From the NCBI RefSeq assembly GCF_900114635.1, contig NZ_FOTQ01000001.1:434001-498000 (forward strand): a stretch of DNA of 64,000 nt, given 5' to 3'. Under the pieces are notes generated by a model. It saw only the letters and a program-made list of their open reading frames with translations. It searched no databases and had not been told where the DNA came from. Position 1 is the first letter of the stretch, and each line of letters opens with the position of its first letter. A program made the translations under genes and the position numbers. Origin of the DNA: Shimia aestuarii (GTDB lineage: Bacteria; Pseudomonadota; Alphaproteobacteria; Rhodobacterales; Rhodobacteraceae). Shown here piece by piece: positions 8,237 through 17,511 of the stretch.

Positions 8237-8578
8237 TCACTCTTTCTCCATGGTGCATTGCAGCGGGTGCTGGTGACGGCGGGCGAAATCCATCACCTGC
8301 GTGACCTTGGTTTCCGCGATCTCGTGGCTGAACACCCCGACCACCGCAAGACCTTTCTTGTGCACGGTCAGCATGATTTCGAACGCCTCGGCGTGGGTCA
8401 TGCCAAAGAACCGCTCGAGGATATGCACGACGAATTCCATCGGCGTGTAGTCGTCATTCAGCAACAACACCTTGTACAGCGGCGGGCGCTTGGTGCGGGT
8501 ACGAGTCTGTACCGCGACTCCGGAATCGCCATCGTCACCTTCTGGTCCGTTTGTCATCAGCACTTGCTGCAAACTCAT
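8237..8578 (-). CDS. clpS: ATP-dependent Clp protease adaptor ClpS
   Basis: 113 aa. ClpS binds N-degron substrates (bulky or aromatic N-terminal residues) and delivers them to ClpA/ClpP. The core [19 protein letters not shown] and the HxxG region ([13 protein letters not shown]) that builds the N-end pocket are present, after a flexible acidic N-terminal tail. It is divergent from the HAD gene; an AT-rich TATATA stretch in the shared 80-bp region probably supplies -10 elements for both directions. Confidence 0.95.
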   Translation of the reverse strand: MSLQQVLMTNGPEGDDGDSGVAVQTRTRTKRPPLYKVLLLNDDYTPMEFVVHILERFFGMTHAEAFEIMLTVHKKGLAVVGVFSHEIAETKVTQVMDFARRHQHPLQCTMEKE

Positions 8579-8658
8579 TCTCGCTTTTTCGCTATCGGGA
8601 TGTTTCGCGTCTGCTGTTTATATAGCCTGACACCACCCCGAGAAAAGAGGTTGCGCAC

Positions 8659-9375
8659 GTGACGAAGCGACGGAAGCCCCAAAATCTCACCACAATCGCC
8701 TTTGATGCGGACGATACGCTTTGGCAGAACGAACGTTTCTTTCGCATCACCCAAGAGCGATTCGCGGAATTGCTCGCCGATTTCGCGCCTGCGGACCATC
8801 TCGAGGAACGGCTCCTCGCCGCCGAGACTCGCAACATCGGGCATTATGGCTTTGGCATCAAAGGGTTTGTCCTGTCGATGATCGAAACCGCCATCGAAGT
8901 GACCGAGGAACGCGTGCCTGCAGCCGTGATCGCGGAACTCATGGCCGCCGGGCGCGAGATGCTGCGCCATCCGATCGAGCTTCTGCCCCATGCGCGCGAA
9001 ACCGTCGAAGCGCTGGCGCCAAGTCACCACATCCTGCTTATCACCAAGGGCGACCTGCTCGATCAGGAACGCAAGCTGGCCCAGTCCGGCCTTGGCGACC
9101 TCTTCGACTGGGTCGAGATCGTCTCGCACAAGACCCCCGAAGTCTATACCCGCGTGTTTGAACGTCATGGCGACGGCGCGGCGCGCGCCATGATGGTCGG
9201 CGATTCCATGCGCTCGGACGTTGTGCCTGCGATTGCCGCCGGGGGGTGGGGTGTGCACATTCCCAACGGCCCGGCCTGGGAGTTGGAAAAGGCTGCCACA
9301 CCCGACCAGCCCGAACGCTTTGTCGAGATGCCGTCGCTGGCCGACCTGCCCGACCTTGTGCACCGATTGGGGTGA
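8659..9375 (+). CDS. HAD-superfamily phosphatase
   Basis: 238 aa, GTG start with GAGG upstream. The HAD motif I is FDADDTLW (nucleophile Asp16, general acid Asp18), motif II is in LLITKGD, motif III Lys is in the SHKTPEVY segment and motif IV is VGDSMRSDV. The cap between motifs I and II is alpha-helical, as in type C1 HADs. Small-molecule phosphatase activity is likely; the substrate is not predictable. It stands alone on the plus strand between clpS and the carboxypeptidase gene. Confidence 0.85.
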   Translation: MTKRRKPQNLTTIAFDADDTLWQNERFFRITQERFAELLADFAPADHLEERLLAAETRNIGHYGFGIKGFVLSMIETAIEVTEERVPAAVIAELMAAGREMLRHPIELLPHARETVEALAPSHHILLITKGDLLDQERKLAQSGLGDLFDWVEIVSHKTPEVYTRVFERHGDGAARAMMVGDSMRSDVVPAIAAGGWGVHIPNGPAWELEKAATPDQPERFVEMPSLADLPDLVHRLG

Positions 9376-9578
9376 CGCCTTGTCAATGGGCGGTCCGGAA
9401 ATGGCAGCATTTGCGTTTGCGCCTATGCTACCCCCAAGATGTGCCTTTGTCTGAATAACGCCCCGCAAATTGCCTAAAACAAAGGCTTTATTCGTTTCTT
9501 TACCTGTGCTAGCGTTCTTTCAAACAAAAAGGTCAGACCGGAAAAACGGCGACCAGAGGCAGTAAAAGGGCAGTTCAA

Positions 9579-10931
9579 GTGAAGGCGCGGCGCATATGGC
9601 CGGCCCGATACGGGCTATTGATTCTGACACTGGTTTGGCTCGCGCTCGGCGTGCCTGTCGTGGCATTCGCGGCGCCTTATGCCGCGATGGTGGTGGATGC
9701 ACGCTCGGGCGAAGTGCTGCATGCGCGCAATGCCGATACCCGCCTGCACCCGGCCTCCCTGACCAAGATGATGACCCTCTACATCGCCTTCGAAGCGGTC
9801 AAGAACGGCGAAATCTCTCTCGACACAAAGGTCCGCATCTCGCGCAACGCCGCCGCCGAACCGCCTTCGAAGCTGGGGTTGAAATCCGGTCAGCGCATTG
9901 CCCTGCGTTACCTGATCCGTGCCGCTGCGGTGAAATCGGCCAATGACGCGGCCACCGCCATCGGCGAGGCCATCGAAGGCTCCGAAGCCGCCTTTGCGCG
10001 CCGCATGAACCGCACCGCCAAGGCGCTTGGCATGTCCAACACCACGTTCAAGAACGCGCATGGTCTCACCGAGAGCGGCCATTTGTCCACCGCACGGGAC
10101 ATGACGACGCTGGGCCGTCATCTGCTCTATGACTACCCGCAATATTACAACCTGTTCTCGCGCCGGTCGACCAGCGCCGGGATCAAGACCGTGAACAATA
10201 CCAACCGTCGCTTGCTCGACGCCTACAAGGGCGCCGACGGGATCAAGACGGGCTATACCCGCGCTGCCGGTTTCAACCTTGTCGCTTCCGCCGAGCGCGG
10301 CAATGAACGCGTCATCGCCACCGTCTTCGGAGGTCGCTCCACCGCGTCCCGCAACGCCAAGGTGGCCGAGCTTCTGGACCTTGGGTTCAAACGCGCGCCC
10401 AGCCAGGTCGCCCTGCGCAAACCGGCCCCGCCCGCCTACCAGGGCGGCCCTCCGCCCGCGGGCAAGACCGTGCGCGTAGCGACCGCCGTGACCAAATCCC
10501 TGCGCCCCAAGCTGCGCCCCGTCGTCAACGAACCCGAAAACCAACCTGTCGTGGTCGCATCGGCCAAGGTCATCGAACATGACATCCAGTCGGCGCTGTT
10601 GCAGGCGCAGGAAGAAACCGGCGCGACGCTGGTCGCGACTGCGCCGACACCGCCGCCGCAACCCAAGGTCGTCACGCGCCTGTCGACGTCCGGCGGGCGT
10701 CACTGGGGCATCAATGTAGGCCGCTACGCAAGCCGCTATGCCGCTGAAAAGGTGCTGCTGAAAACCGCGCTGGCCGAAATGGCCACGCTCGATGGCACCC
10801 TGCGCAAGGTGGTCAAGAATTCGCGCGGGTACGAGGCGAACTTCATGGGCATGACCCAGGACACCGCCGACCTCGCCTGCCGCCGCCTTCAGGCGCGCCA
10901 GATCACGTGCTACACCATCGGCCCAAGCTGA
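9579..10931 (+). CDS. D-alanyl-D-alanine carboxypeptidase with C-terminal SPOR domain
   Basis: 450 aa, GTG start, with an N-terminal hydrophobic signal sequence (about residues 11-32). The penicillin-binding active-site triad is complete: SLTK at 60-63, SAN at 120-122 and KTG at 223-225. This type trims the terminal D-Ala from peptidoglycan pentapeptides in the periplasm. A Pro-rich linker (~290-370) leads to a C-terminal SPOR domain (~370-450) that recognises denuded glycan at division sites, so a septal role is likely. The 203-bp upstream gap contains AT-rich stretches but no clear named site. Confidence 0.93.
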   Translation: MKARRIWPARYGLLILTLVWLALGVPVVAFAAPYAAMVVDARSGEVLHARNADTRLHPASLTKMMTLYIAFEAVKNGEISLDTKVRISRNAAAEPPSKLGLKSGQRIALRYLIRAAAVKSANDAATAIGEAIEGSEAAFARRMNRTAKALGMSNTTFKNAHGLTESGHLSTARDMTTLGRHLLYDYPQYYNLFSRRSTSAGIKTVNNTNRRLLDAYKGADGIKTGYTRAAGFNLVASAERGNERVIATVFGGRSTASRNAKVAELLDLGFKRAPSQVALRKPAPPAYQGGPPPAGKTVRVATAVTKSLRPKLRPVVNEPENQPVVVASAKVIEHDIQSALLQAQEETGATLVATAPTPPPQPKVVTRLSTSGGRHWGINVGRYASRYAAEKVLLKTALAEMATLDGTLRKVVKNSRGYEANFMGMTQDTADLACRRLQARQITCYTIGPS

Positions 10932-11009
10932 CAGCAGGCACAACGCCGCCCTTACAGCCCCGCACCCCGGACCTGATCCGTGGTTTCGCGCCGCCAAGGC
11001 TCGCTTCAA

Positions 11010-11168
11010 TCAGCTTTTGGGTTTGTCGTCATACTGTCCCGACAGGATGCGCTGTGCATCGCCCTCGGGATCGTCATACTGGTCGGTCCTGACCGTATAG
11101 ACAAAGGCCAAAAGACCCACGCCGCCCAGCACGAGAGAAATCGGGATCAGATAGGCCAGAATCTGCAT
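11010..11168 (-). CDS. ccoS: Cytochrome cbb3 oxidase assembly protein CcoS
   Basis: A short gene of 52 aa read directly from the minus strand. It has one N-terminal transmembrane helix (~residues 4-26), then a YTVRTDQYDDPEGDAQRIL motif typical of CcoS/FixS, and a Lys-rich end. CcoS is needed to insert heme and copper into CcoN. It lies 9 nt after ccoI as the last gene of ccoGHIS, the expected order. Confidence 0.92.
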   Translation of the reverse strand: MQILAYLIPISLVLGGVGLLAFVYTVRTDQYDDPEGDAQRILSGQYDDKPKS

Positions 11169-11177
11169 CGTTTGTCT

Positions 11178-13364
11178 TTACCTCAGGCGCAGCGCGTTCA
11201 GCGACACAGTAATCGAAGACAGGGACATGGCCAAGGCCGCGATCAGCGGCGTTGCCAATCCAGCCACCGCCAGCGGCACGGCGATCACGTTGTAGACCGT
11301 CGCGATCTGGAAATTCTCGCGAATGCGTTTCGTGGCCGACCGCGCCGTGGTCAGCGCATCGCCAATCGGGCTCAGATCCCCGCCCAGAAGAACGATATCC
11401 GATGCCACCCGCGCTGCATCCAGCGCAGAGGCTGGAGAGATCGACACATGCGCGGCTGCCAGCGCCGCCGTGTCGTTCAGCCCATCGCCCACCATCAACA
11501 CATGCTTGCCGTCATCGGCCAAAGCCTGCACCCGGCGCGCCTTGTCCTCGGGCAAGGCTTCCGCCACCCAGCGTGCGATCCCCAAACGTTTGGCAAGGTC
11601 TTCCACCGCGCCCGCCGTATCGCCCGACAACAGGATCACCTCCTTGCCATCGGCCTTGAGCGCCTCGACCGCCGCCTCCGCACCCGCGCGCAGGCTGTCT
11701 GCAAACAGAAACCCCTTGGCCTGCCCTGCGCCCAGCGACAGAAACGCCGCTGTCTGCGCCGACGGCTCCGCCCCGACCCAGCTCGCCCGGCCCAGCCGTA
11801 CCAGCCTGCCATCAAGCTTGCCCTGCGCGCCATATCCCGGCACTTCCTCGATTTCACTCACCCGCGCCGGACGCACGCCCTCCGCCTGTGCCGCGTCCGC
11901 CAAGGCCCGGCTGAGCGGGTGCGACGACCCCATGGCAAGCGCCAATGCAACGCCCAACTCCTCTTGCGAGAAATCCTCAAGGTTGGTCAGTTGCGGCGTC
12001 CCCGCCGTCAGCGTGCCGGTCTTGTCAAACACCACCGTATCGACTTGCGCCAACCGCTCGAGCGCAGTCGCGTCCTTGATCAGCATCCCCTTGCGGAAAA
12101 GCCGCCCCGACGCTGCGGTGGTCACGGCTGGCACCGCCAGCCCCAGCGCACAGGGACAGGTGATGATCAGAACCGCCGCCGCGATATTGAGCGCGGTGCG
12201 CATATCAAAGGTGTAAAGATACCAGCCCACAAAGCTCAGCGCGGACAGGATATGCACCCCCGGCGCATAAAGCTTGGCCGCCTTGTCCGCCAACGATGTG
12301 TAATTCGACCGCCCCGATTCCGCGATCGCCACAAGATCCGCCATCCGGTGCAGGCTGGTTTCCTGCCCCACCGCCGTCGCGCACACAACCAGCGGCCCGG
12401 TCAGGTTCACTTCCCCCGCACTCACGACCAGCCCCGGCTCGGCAAATACAGGCAGCGTTTCCCCGGTCAACAGCGAGCGATCCAGCTCCGACTGCCCCTC
12501 GACGATCTCGCCATCCACCGGCATCCGTCCACCGGGGCGCACCAGCACGAGGTCACCCACGGCCAATTCGCTGACCTGCACGGTCTCTTCGACACCATCG
12601 CGCACCCGCACCGCCCGCGGCACTTCCAGCGCCGCCAATTCCTCGGCCGCCGAGCGCGCCACGGCCCGCGTGCGATAATCCAGATACCGGCCCGCCAGCA
12701 GGAAAAATACCAGCGCCAGCGCCGCGTCGAAATAGGCATGTTCCCCGCTCAGCGCAGTTTCCCAAAGCGACGTCACCACAGCCAGCACAATCGCCAGCAC
12801 AATCGGCACATCCATGTTGAGACGGCGATGCTTCAGCGCGCCCCAGGCACTCACGTAAAAAGGCCGTCCCGAAAACACGATGGTCGGCAGGGCAATCGCC
12901 GCCGAAATCCAGTGGAACAGATCACGCGTGGCCGCCTCGGCCCCGGACCAGACCGAGATCGACAAGAGCATCACGTTCATAGACGCGAATCCCGCCACCG
13001 CCAGCCGCATCAACAAATCACGCCCCGCCTTGTCGGTCTTGGTCGCGCTCAGCGTTCCGGCATCCAGTTCGTGCGCCTCATAGCCGATGCCATCCAGCAC
13101 CCGCACCATGTCCTCCGCCGTCACATCCGCTTCGGCTTCGATCGTCGCCCGTTTCAGCGTCAGGTTCACCCGCGCCGACTTGACCCCCGGCACCCGCGTC
13201 AGCGCACCTTCGATCGTGCTGATGCACAGGGCGCAATGCACCCCGGGCACCGACAGCGCGAGATGCGCGTCCTGCTGCGCCTCCTGTTCGGCCAGCGCTT
13301 CGGCGGCCGGGGCGGCATCACAGGCTGGGCAGGCCGACATGTTGGGACGCATCGCAGCGGTCAT
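11178..13364 (-). CDS. ccoI: Copper-exporting P1B-type ATPase for cbb3 oxidase assembly
   Basis: 728 aa. Moves copper across the inner membrane so that it can reach the binuclear centre of CcoN. Order of elements: an N-terminal CPAC pair (12-15), a heavy-metal-associated domain with HCALC (C44/C47), membrane helices, the actuator loop TGE (300-302), the CPC metal-transport motif (403-405) in a helix, the phosphorylation motif DKTGT (447-451) and the GDGLNDTAAL hinge motif. The position between ccoH and ccoS identifies it as CcoI/FixI rather than a general CopA. Confidence 0.96.
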   Translation of the reverse strand: MTAAMRPNMSACPACDAAPAAEALAEQEAQQDAHLALSVPGVHCALCISTIEGALTRVPGVKSARVNLTLKRATIEAEADVTAEDMVRVLDGIGYEAHELDAGTLSATKTDKAGRDLLMRLAVAGFASMNVMLLSISVWSGAEAATRDLFHWISAAIALPTIVFSGRPFYVSAWGALKHRRLNMDVPIVLAIVLAVVTSLWETALSGEHAYFDAALALVFFLLAGRYLDYRTRAVARSAAEELAALEVPRAVRVRDGVEETVQVSELAVGDLVLVRPGGRMPVDGEIVEGQSELDRSLLTGETLPVFAEPGLVVSAGEVNLTGPLVVCATAVGQETSLHRMADLVAIAESGRSNYTSLADKAAKLYAPGVHILSALSFVGWYLYTFDMRTALNIAAAVLIITCPCALGLAVPAVTTAASGRLFRKGMLIKDATALERLAQVDTVVFDKTGTLTAGTPQLTNLEDFSQEELGVALALAMGSSHPLSRALADAAQAEGVRPARVSEIEEVPGYGAQGKLDGRLVRLGRASWVGAEPSAQTAAFLSLGAGQAKGFLFADSLRAGAEAAVEALKADGKEVILLSGDTAGAVEDLAKRLGIARWVAEALPEDKARRVQALADDGKHVLMVGDGLNDTAALAAAHVSISPASALDAARVASDIVLLGGDLSPIGDALTTARSATKRIRENFQIATVYNVIAVPLAVAGLATPLIAALAMSLSSITVSLNALRLR

Positions 13365-13367
13365 GTC

Positions 13368-13829
13368 TTACCCCTTGATCACGTTCAGGACGACCCGTTG
13401 CTGGAACATCGTACCATCCTTGGCTTTGGCGGTCATGCGGATGTTCCAGTTGCCCGGCGCAAGCTCTGCCGGGGCCACATAGAACTGCCCGTCAAACTCG
13501 AAGCTAGGCTTCACGTCATCCTTCACATGAGTCGCCCGCCCCAGAACAGCGTCCAGCTCGGCCACCTCGACCGGCTTGCCATAGGCATCCGTGATCGACA
13601 GGATCAGCAACCCGCCCGTGGCCCGCGCTGCCACCTGCCAGCCCAATGACTCCTGCGCGTCGCGCTTTTCGTCAAATTGCTGGCTGGCGACATACGAATT
13701 CTTGACTTCCAGCCCCGGAAACGTCGCCACTGCGTTCCACGCCAGGGCCAGGTTGACCGCGATGATCACCCCGAACGCCCCGACAAACACCATCAGCGCA
13801 TGCCGTCCGGTGAATTCGCGCTTTGACAT
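13368..13829 (-). CDS. ccoH: FixH/CcoH family cbb3 assembly protein
   Basis: 153 aa with one N-terminal membrane helix (~12-33) and a periplasmic beta-rich domain containing the conserved NSYVASQQFDE segment and the late APGNWNIRM. CcoH interacts with CcoN/CcoI during oxidase assembly. Its start overlaps the ccoG stop by one base (TGATG), and ccoI begins 3 nt after its stop, so the cluster is translationally coupled. Confidence 0.93.
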   Translation of the reverse strand: MSKREFTGRHALMVFVGAFGVIIAVNLALAWNAVATFPGLEVKNSYVASQQFDEKRDAQESLGWQVAARATGGLLILSITDAYGKPVEVAELDAVLGRATHVKDDVKPSFEFDGQFYVAPAELAPGNWNIRMTAKAKDGTMFQQRVVLNVIKG

Positions 13830-15268
13830 CAGTTCTTCCTTCCGTTGAACACCGTGTCGTTATGTACACGATCTCCATTGCTCGTGTCTTCCACCCAGAA
13901 GCGGAATTCCGTGCGGTCGTTTTCGGCCGGCACCGAACCTTTGGGCGCAACCACATAGACACGCTGCAATTTCATCGAGTCCGCTGGTACGGTTACAACT
14001 TCGTAGGGTGTGCCCTCAAGGTCCACGCGCAGCGACGGATCACCCTTGACTGACAGGCGGAACGGGCGGTCTTCGCCATGCTTGTTGCGCAACCGCACTT
14101 CGTAAGTGTTGCGGATCGAGCCGTCCGACAGGGTCACATAGGTCGGGTTGCGCACCGGGGCCACCGTGATTTCAATGTCCTTGCGCACGAACAGCGCCAC
14201 GACCAGAAGCACACCCACCAAGGACCAGAGCGCAGTATAAAGCACGGTCCGTGGACGCAGGAAGTGGTGTTTCCAGATGCTGCGCGGCGCGTTGCCCGCG
14301 GTTTCCCACTCTTCATCCCCAACCGCGAGATAGTCGATCAGACCGCGCGGCTTGCCGACCTTTTCCATCATCTCGTCACAGGCGTCGATACACAGCGCGC
14401 AGGTGATGCACTCCAACTGCTGCCCGTCACGGATGTCGATCCCCACCGGGCAGACGTTCACACAGGCCATACAGTCGATACAATCGCCCAGCTCGGTGTC
14501 CTTGGTCCGCTTGCCCTTGCCGCGCGGCTCGCCGCGCCAGCTGCGATAGCCCACGGTCAGCGTGTCTTCGTCCATCATCGCGGCCTGAATCCGCGGCCAC
14601 GGGCAGGCATAGATACAGATCTGTTCCCGCGCAAAGGCACCAAAGAACACGGTGGTAAAGGTCATCACTGCGATCGTGGTATAGGCAATCGAATGCGCCG
14701 TGCCGTTCAGCAAATCCACCATCAGCGTCGGTGCATCAGTGAAATAGAACACCCAGGCCCCACCCGTTGCGAGACCGATAAAAATCCACACGATCAGCTT
14801 CGTAAGCCGCAGACGGAACTTGCGAAAGTCCCACTTTTTCTGGCGATGCAGGCGCAAACGCGCGTTGCGGTCACCCTCGATCCATCGCTCCACGAGGATG
14901 AACAGGTCCGTCCAAACGGTCTGTGGACAGGCATAGCCGCACCAGACCCGGCCCAAAGCCGAGGTAAACAAGAACAATCCAAGCCCGGCCATGATCAGCA
15001 ACCCGGCCACGAAATAGAACTCGTGCGGCCAGATCTCGATCATGAAAAAGAAGAAACGGCGGTTGGCAAGATCAAGCAGAACAGCCTGATCCGGAAGGCT
15101 CGGCCCCCGGTCCCAGCGAATCCACGGCGTGAGGTAATAAATCCCCAGCGTGATTGCCATGATGTACCACTTAAGGTTCCGGAATTTGCCTTTCACTCGT
15201 TTGGGAAAAATCGGCTCGCGGGCCGCGTAAAGGGATGGCTCGGGATTACTGCTCACGGAATCACTCAC
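13829..15268 (-). CDS. ccoG: Membrane-bound ferredoxin-like protein CcoG (FixG/RdxB)
   Basis: 479 aa, first gene of ccoGHIS. It is a polytopic membrane protein with two [4Fe-4S] clusters: CIDCMACVNVCP and CITCALCIDAC, plus the C-terminal immunoglobulin-like FixG domain. In related bacteria CcoG reduces Cu(II) to Cu(I) for cbb3 assembly. An FNR-type box lies 51 bp upstream of the start codon in a short 75-bp gap, so anaerobic or micro-oxic induction by FnrL is expected. Confidence 0.96.
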   Translation of the reverse strand: MSDSVSSNPEPSLYAAREPIFPKRVKGKFRNLKWYIMAITLGIYYLTPWIRWDRGPSLPDQAVLLDLANRRFFFFMIEIWPHEFYFVAGLLIMAGLGLFLFTSALGRVWCGYACPQTVWTDLFILVERWIEGDRNARLRLHRQKKWDFRKFRLRLTKLIVWIFIGLATGGAWVFYFTDAPTLMVDLLNGTAHSIAYTTIAVMTFTTVFFGAFAREQICIYACPWPRIQAAMMDEDTLTVGYRSWRGEPRGKGKRTKDTELGDCIDCMACVNVCPVGIDIRDGQQLECITCALCIDACDEMMEKVGKPRGLIDYLAVGDEEWETAGNAPRSIWKHHFLRPRTVLYTALWSLVGVLLVVALFVRKDIEITVAPVRNPTYVTLSDGSIRNTYEVRLRNKHGEDRPFRLSVKGDPSLRVDLEGTPYEVVTVPADSMKLQRVYVVAPKGSVPAENDRTEFRFWVEDTSNGDRVHNDTVFNGRKN

Positions 15269-15318
15269 GCATTGGAAATTGGGTGTGGCCCTTTTCCCAA
15301 TCTTAACACGTTCACACT

Positions 15319-15332
15319 TTGACCTGCATCAA
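15319..15332 (-). promoter_or_regulatory. Candidate FnrL box upstream of ccoG
   Basis: TTGAC-CTGC-ATCAA, centre ~57 bp before the ccoG start codon. Same half-site pattern as the box upstream of ccoN (identical N4 CTGC). It sits between the end of the AraC-family gene and ccoG, where only ccoG can be its target. Confidence 0.75.
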
Positions 15333-15343
15333 ATGCCACATCT

Positions 15344-16360
15344 TTAATGTAGGTTTTGATCCACTTTTTGCCCCGCGTCGCGCACCTGTTTGGGGGTGAG
15401 ACCGGTCCAGCTCTGGAAAGCGCGGTAAAACGAGTTGGGATCGCGATAGGCCAGAAGGAACGAAATTTCCTCGACACTCAGATCCCCGCTCCTGAGATAG
15501 TGCATCGACAGATCTTCACGCGTTGCGTCCAGAACTCTTTGAAATGTCTTGCCTTCTTCCTTGAGACGCCGTTGCAGGCTTCTGCGGCTGGTCAACAGGC
15601 GGGCACAGACGGCATCCACCGTCGCCTGCCCCGCCGGAAGCAATTCCAGCAGGGCATCGCGAACCCGCTCTGACATTGCCATGTTGCGCTGGCGTTGTGC
15701 CAGTTGTCGGGTCAGGTCACGCTCGAATCCGGCCCACAGTTCCGGGTTCTCCGAAATCAGAGGGCGCTGCGCATCCGCGCGCGACAGCGTCAACCGCACC
15801 TCGCTCCCCAATACCACGCGGCGGCCGAAATAACGGTTATACTCGGCCTGGTCCGGCATCAGTTTCGGCATCTCCAGCTTGAGCGGCACAATGTCCGCCC
15901 CAGTGAAATTGCGACAGATCTCGATGAAATAAACAAGCTCGAACGCAGCCATCGCCATCGGCTTGCCAATCGCGGCCTCTCCCGTCGAGACTTCAAGAGT
16001 CACCGTTTCCGGGCTTGGTTTCACCAACAACCGCACCGGCGCCACCAATGGCTTGAAGATCGCCAGCCGTTCCAGTCCTGTCAAAACATCCGGACTGCAG
16101 GAGAACGCGAACAGCGCCGGTTCGAACGGCCCGCGCGCGAGCATCCGAGCCAATTCCATCGGCAAGCCCGGCCGGTCACATTCTTCCATGAGCGCGTCCC
16201 AGATCGCAAAGAACTGCACCGCGGTCACACCCAGCCCCGTGTCCTGCAACACCGCCTGCGGCACCCCGGCCCGGCGCAACACCCGCCCCGGATCCACGCC
16301 CAGAATGCGACAGGCCTGGACTGTCGAATTCGAAATCGCGTATCGCGTCTGTTTTTGCAT
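15344..16360 (-). CDS. AraC-family transcriptional regulator
   Basis: 338 aa. The N-terminal ~200 residues fit the arabinose-binding-like domain of the OruR/ArgR-type AraC branch (GxxFxxLxxxxxRRAG-like start, PLELP region), and the last ~100 residues hold the double helix-turn-helix with SRRSLQRRLKEEG and the closing AYRDPNSFYRAFQSWTG. It lies upstream of ccoG but its product has no proven link to respiration. The ligand is unknown. Weak upstream Shine-Dalgarno; the 448-bp region above it also holds the promoter of the DUF2270 gene. Confidence 0.9.
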   Translation of the reverse strand: MQKQTRYAISNSTVQACRILGVDPGRVLRRAGVPQAVLQDTGLGVTAVQFFAIWDALMEECDRPGLPMELARMLARGPFEPALFAFSCSPDVLTGLERLAIFKPLVAPVRLLVKPSPETVTLEVSTGEAAIGKPMAMAAFELVYFIEICRNFTGADIVPLKLEMPKLMPDQAEYNRYFGRRVVLGSEVRLTLSRADAQRPLISENPELWAGFERDLTRQLAQRQRNMAMSERVRDALLELLPAGQATVDAVCARLLTSRRSLQRRLKEEGKTFQRVLDATREDLSMHYLRSGDLSVEEISFLLAYRDPNSFYRAFQSWTGLTPKQVRDAGQKVDQNLH

Positions 16361-16808
16361 GGTACTCTCCGCGAGGCCCTGTGCCCCGATGATATCGGCA
16401 TCCGGCGCCGCAAACCCAGTGTCACGCGCGACCCTGGCACAATCCGCAAGCAGTTTGACGCAAAATGCAAGTCACACTTGTGCGAGCGATCATCCATGTC
16501 GGGAAAAGAAAAAGGTACCGGCCTTCCCAGGAAACGCGCGAACAGGACGGGAAGACCGATACCTATGACCCCATCTGCACCAGCAACAGGGGTTTCTCTC
16601 AGAACCTTGCGGGATGTCCCGTTCTGGCTCCGTTGACGCCATACTGCGCCGATTCAACCCGCCGTGACTTGATCTCTGTCAAGTCGGCCACAGAAATCCC
16701 CGCATTTTTCCCTTAAAAATAAAGGCATTTCGCGTGCATCTTTTCAAAACTGCGCCCCGCACCTTTCAAAGCTTTGACCGCTCCTGCCCACCATGCAAAG
16801 AATTGAAC
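16361..16808. other. Intergenic region between AraC-family and DUF2270 genes
   Basis: 448 bp between divergent genes. Plus-strand frames here have no family likeness and no good ribosome site, so I call no gene. The region contains an FNR-type box (16669-16682) and an A/T-rich TTAAAAAT (16713-16720) that could be the -10 element for the DUF2270 gene. Nothing else is recognisable. Confidence 0.6.
16669..16682 (+). promoter_or_regulatory. Candidate FnrL box upstream of the DUF2270 gene
   Basis: TTGAT-CTCT-GTCAA, extended by flanking GAC/GTC into an almost perfect longer palindrome. It is centred about 133 bp before the DUF2270 start codon, with an AT-rich -10-like TTAAAAAT ~40 bp downstream of its centre. 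It is as good a match as the boxes at ccoN and hemN. Confidence 0.6.
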
Positions 16809-17501
16809 ATGCAAGACCCCGACAGCCCCGTTGCCCCGCAAGACGAACGCAAAACCCTCACCGCAGCCGAAATCGGCGCAGTGGCCCATCTTTACCGGGG
16901 TGAGGTTTATCGAAGTACCATCTGGCGCACCCGACTCGACACGACCACCAACTGGTCCGTCGTGACGTTGGGCGTGGCCCTGTCAATTTCCTTTGCCGAA
17001 CCCGACGCCTCTCCCCTGCCGCTGGTGCTGGTCGGGGTGCTGATCGTGTTCTTCCTGATCCTCGAGGCGAGGCGCTATCGCTACTTCAACGTCTGGCGGG
17101 CTCGGGCGCGCTGGATGGAGACCCATTTCTACGCCCCGCTTCTGCATGACGGCGACCTTCACATGGAAGAAAACTGGCAGAAAACCCTTGCCAGCGACTA
17201 CATGCGCCCGGCCTACCATGTCAGCTTCCTGACCGCGATCGGGCGGCGCATCCGACGCAACTACCTGTGGATTCTGCTGATCCAGTCCCTTGCCTTTGCC
17301 GGCAAGATCGCCGTGCACCCCACCCCGGTGACAAGTTTCGAAGAAGCCCTGCGTCGCGCCGATATCGGCCCGATACCGGGCGAAGCCATCGTTGCGTTCA
17401 CCGTGCTCTACATCTTGGCATGGGCCGGGTTGGCGGTCTGGAGCAGCCGCGCTGATGCGCAAAAAGCCCGCGCGCGTGGCACGCAAACCTCGATGGGCTA
17501 G
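16809..17501 (+). CDS. DUF2270 family integral membrane protein
   Basis: 230 aa from the ATG at 16809, where the conserved region begins; the frame extends further upstream without support. Soluble N-terminus, then helices near 50-63, 69-86, 152-168 and 192-211, with the cytoplasmic loop EARRYRYFNVWRARARWMETHFYAP that typifies DUF2270. No function is known to me for this family. An FNR-type box upstream and its position between ccoG and ccoNOQP hint at a role in low-oxygen physiology, which is inference. Confidence 0.88.
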   Translation: MQDPDSPVAPQDERKTLTAAEIGAVAHLYRGEVYRSTIWRTRLDTTTNWSVVTLGVALSISFAEPDASPLPLVLVGVLIVFFLILEARRYRYFNVWRARARWMETHFYAPLLHDGDLHMEENWQKTLASDYMRPAYHVSFLTAIGRRIRRNYLWILLIQSLAFAGKIAVHPTPVTSFEEALRRADIGPIPGEAIVAFTVLYILAWAGLAVWSSRADAQKARARGTQTSMG

Positions 17502-17511
17502 CCCAACGCCT

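Noticed and set aside
10980-13649. Very long plus-strand frame (889 codons) opposite ccoI and ccoH
   Set aside because: It runs antisense to well-conserved genes and its product is Arg/His-rich low-complexity sequence typical of GC-rich shadow frames.
16465-16716. Plus-strand frame of 83 codons upstream of the DUF2270 gene
   Set aside because: No family likeness, poor ribosome site and it would run through the FNR box.
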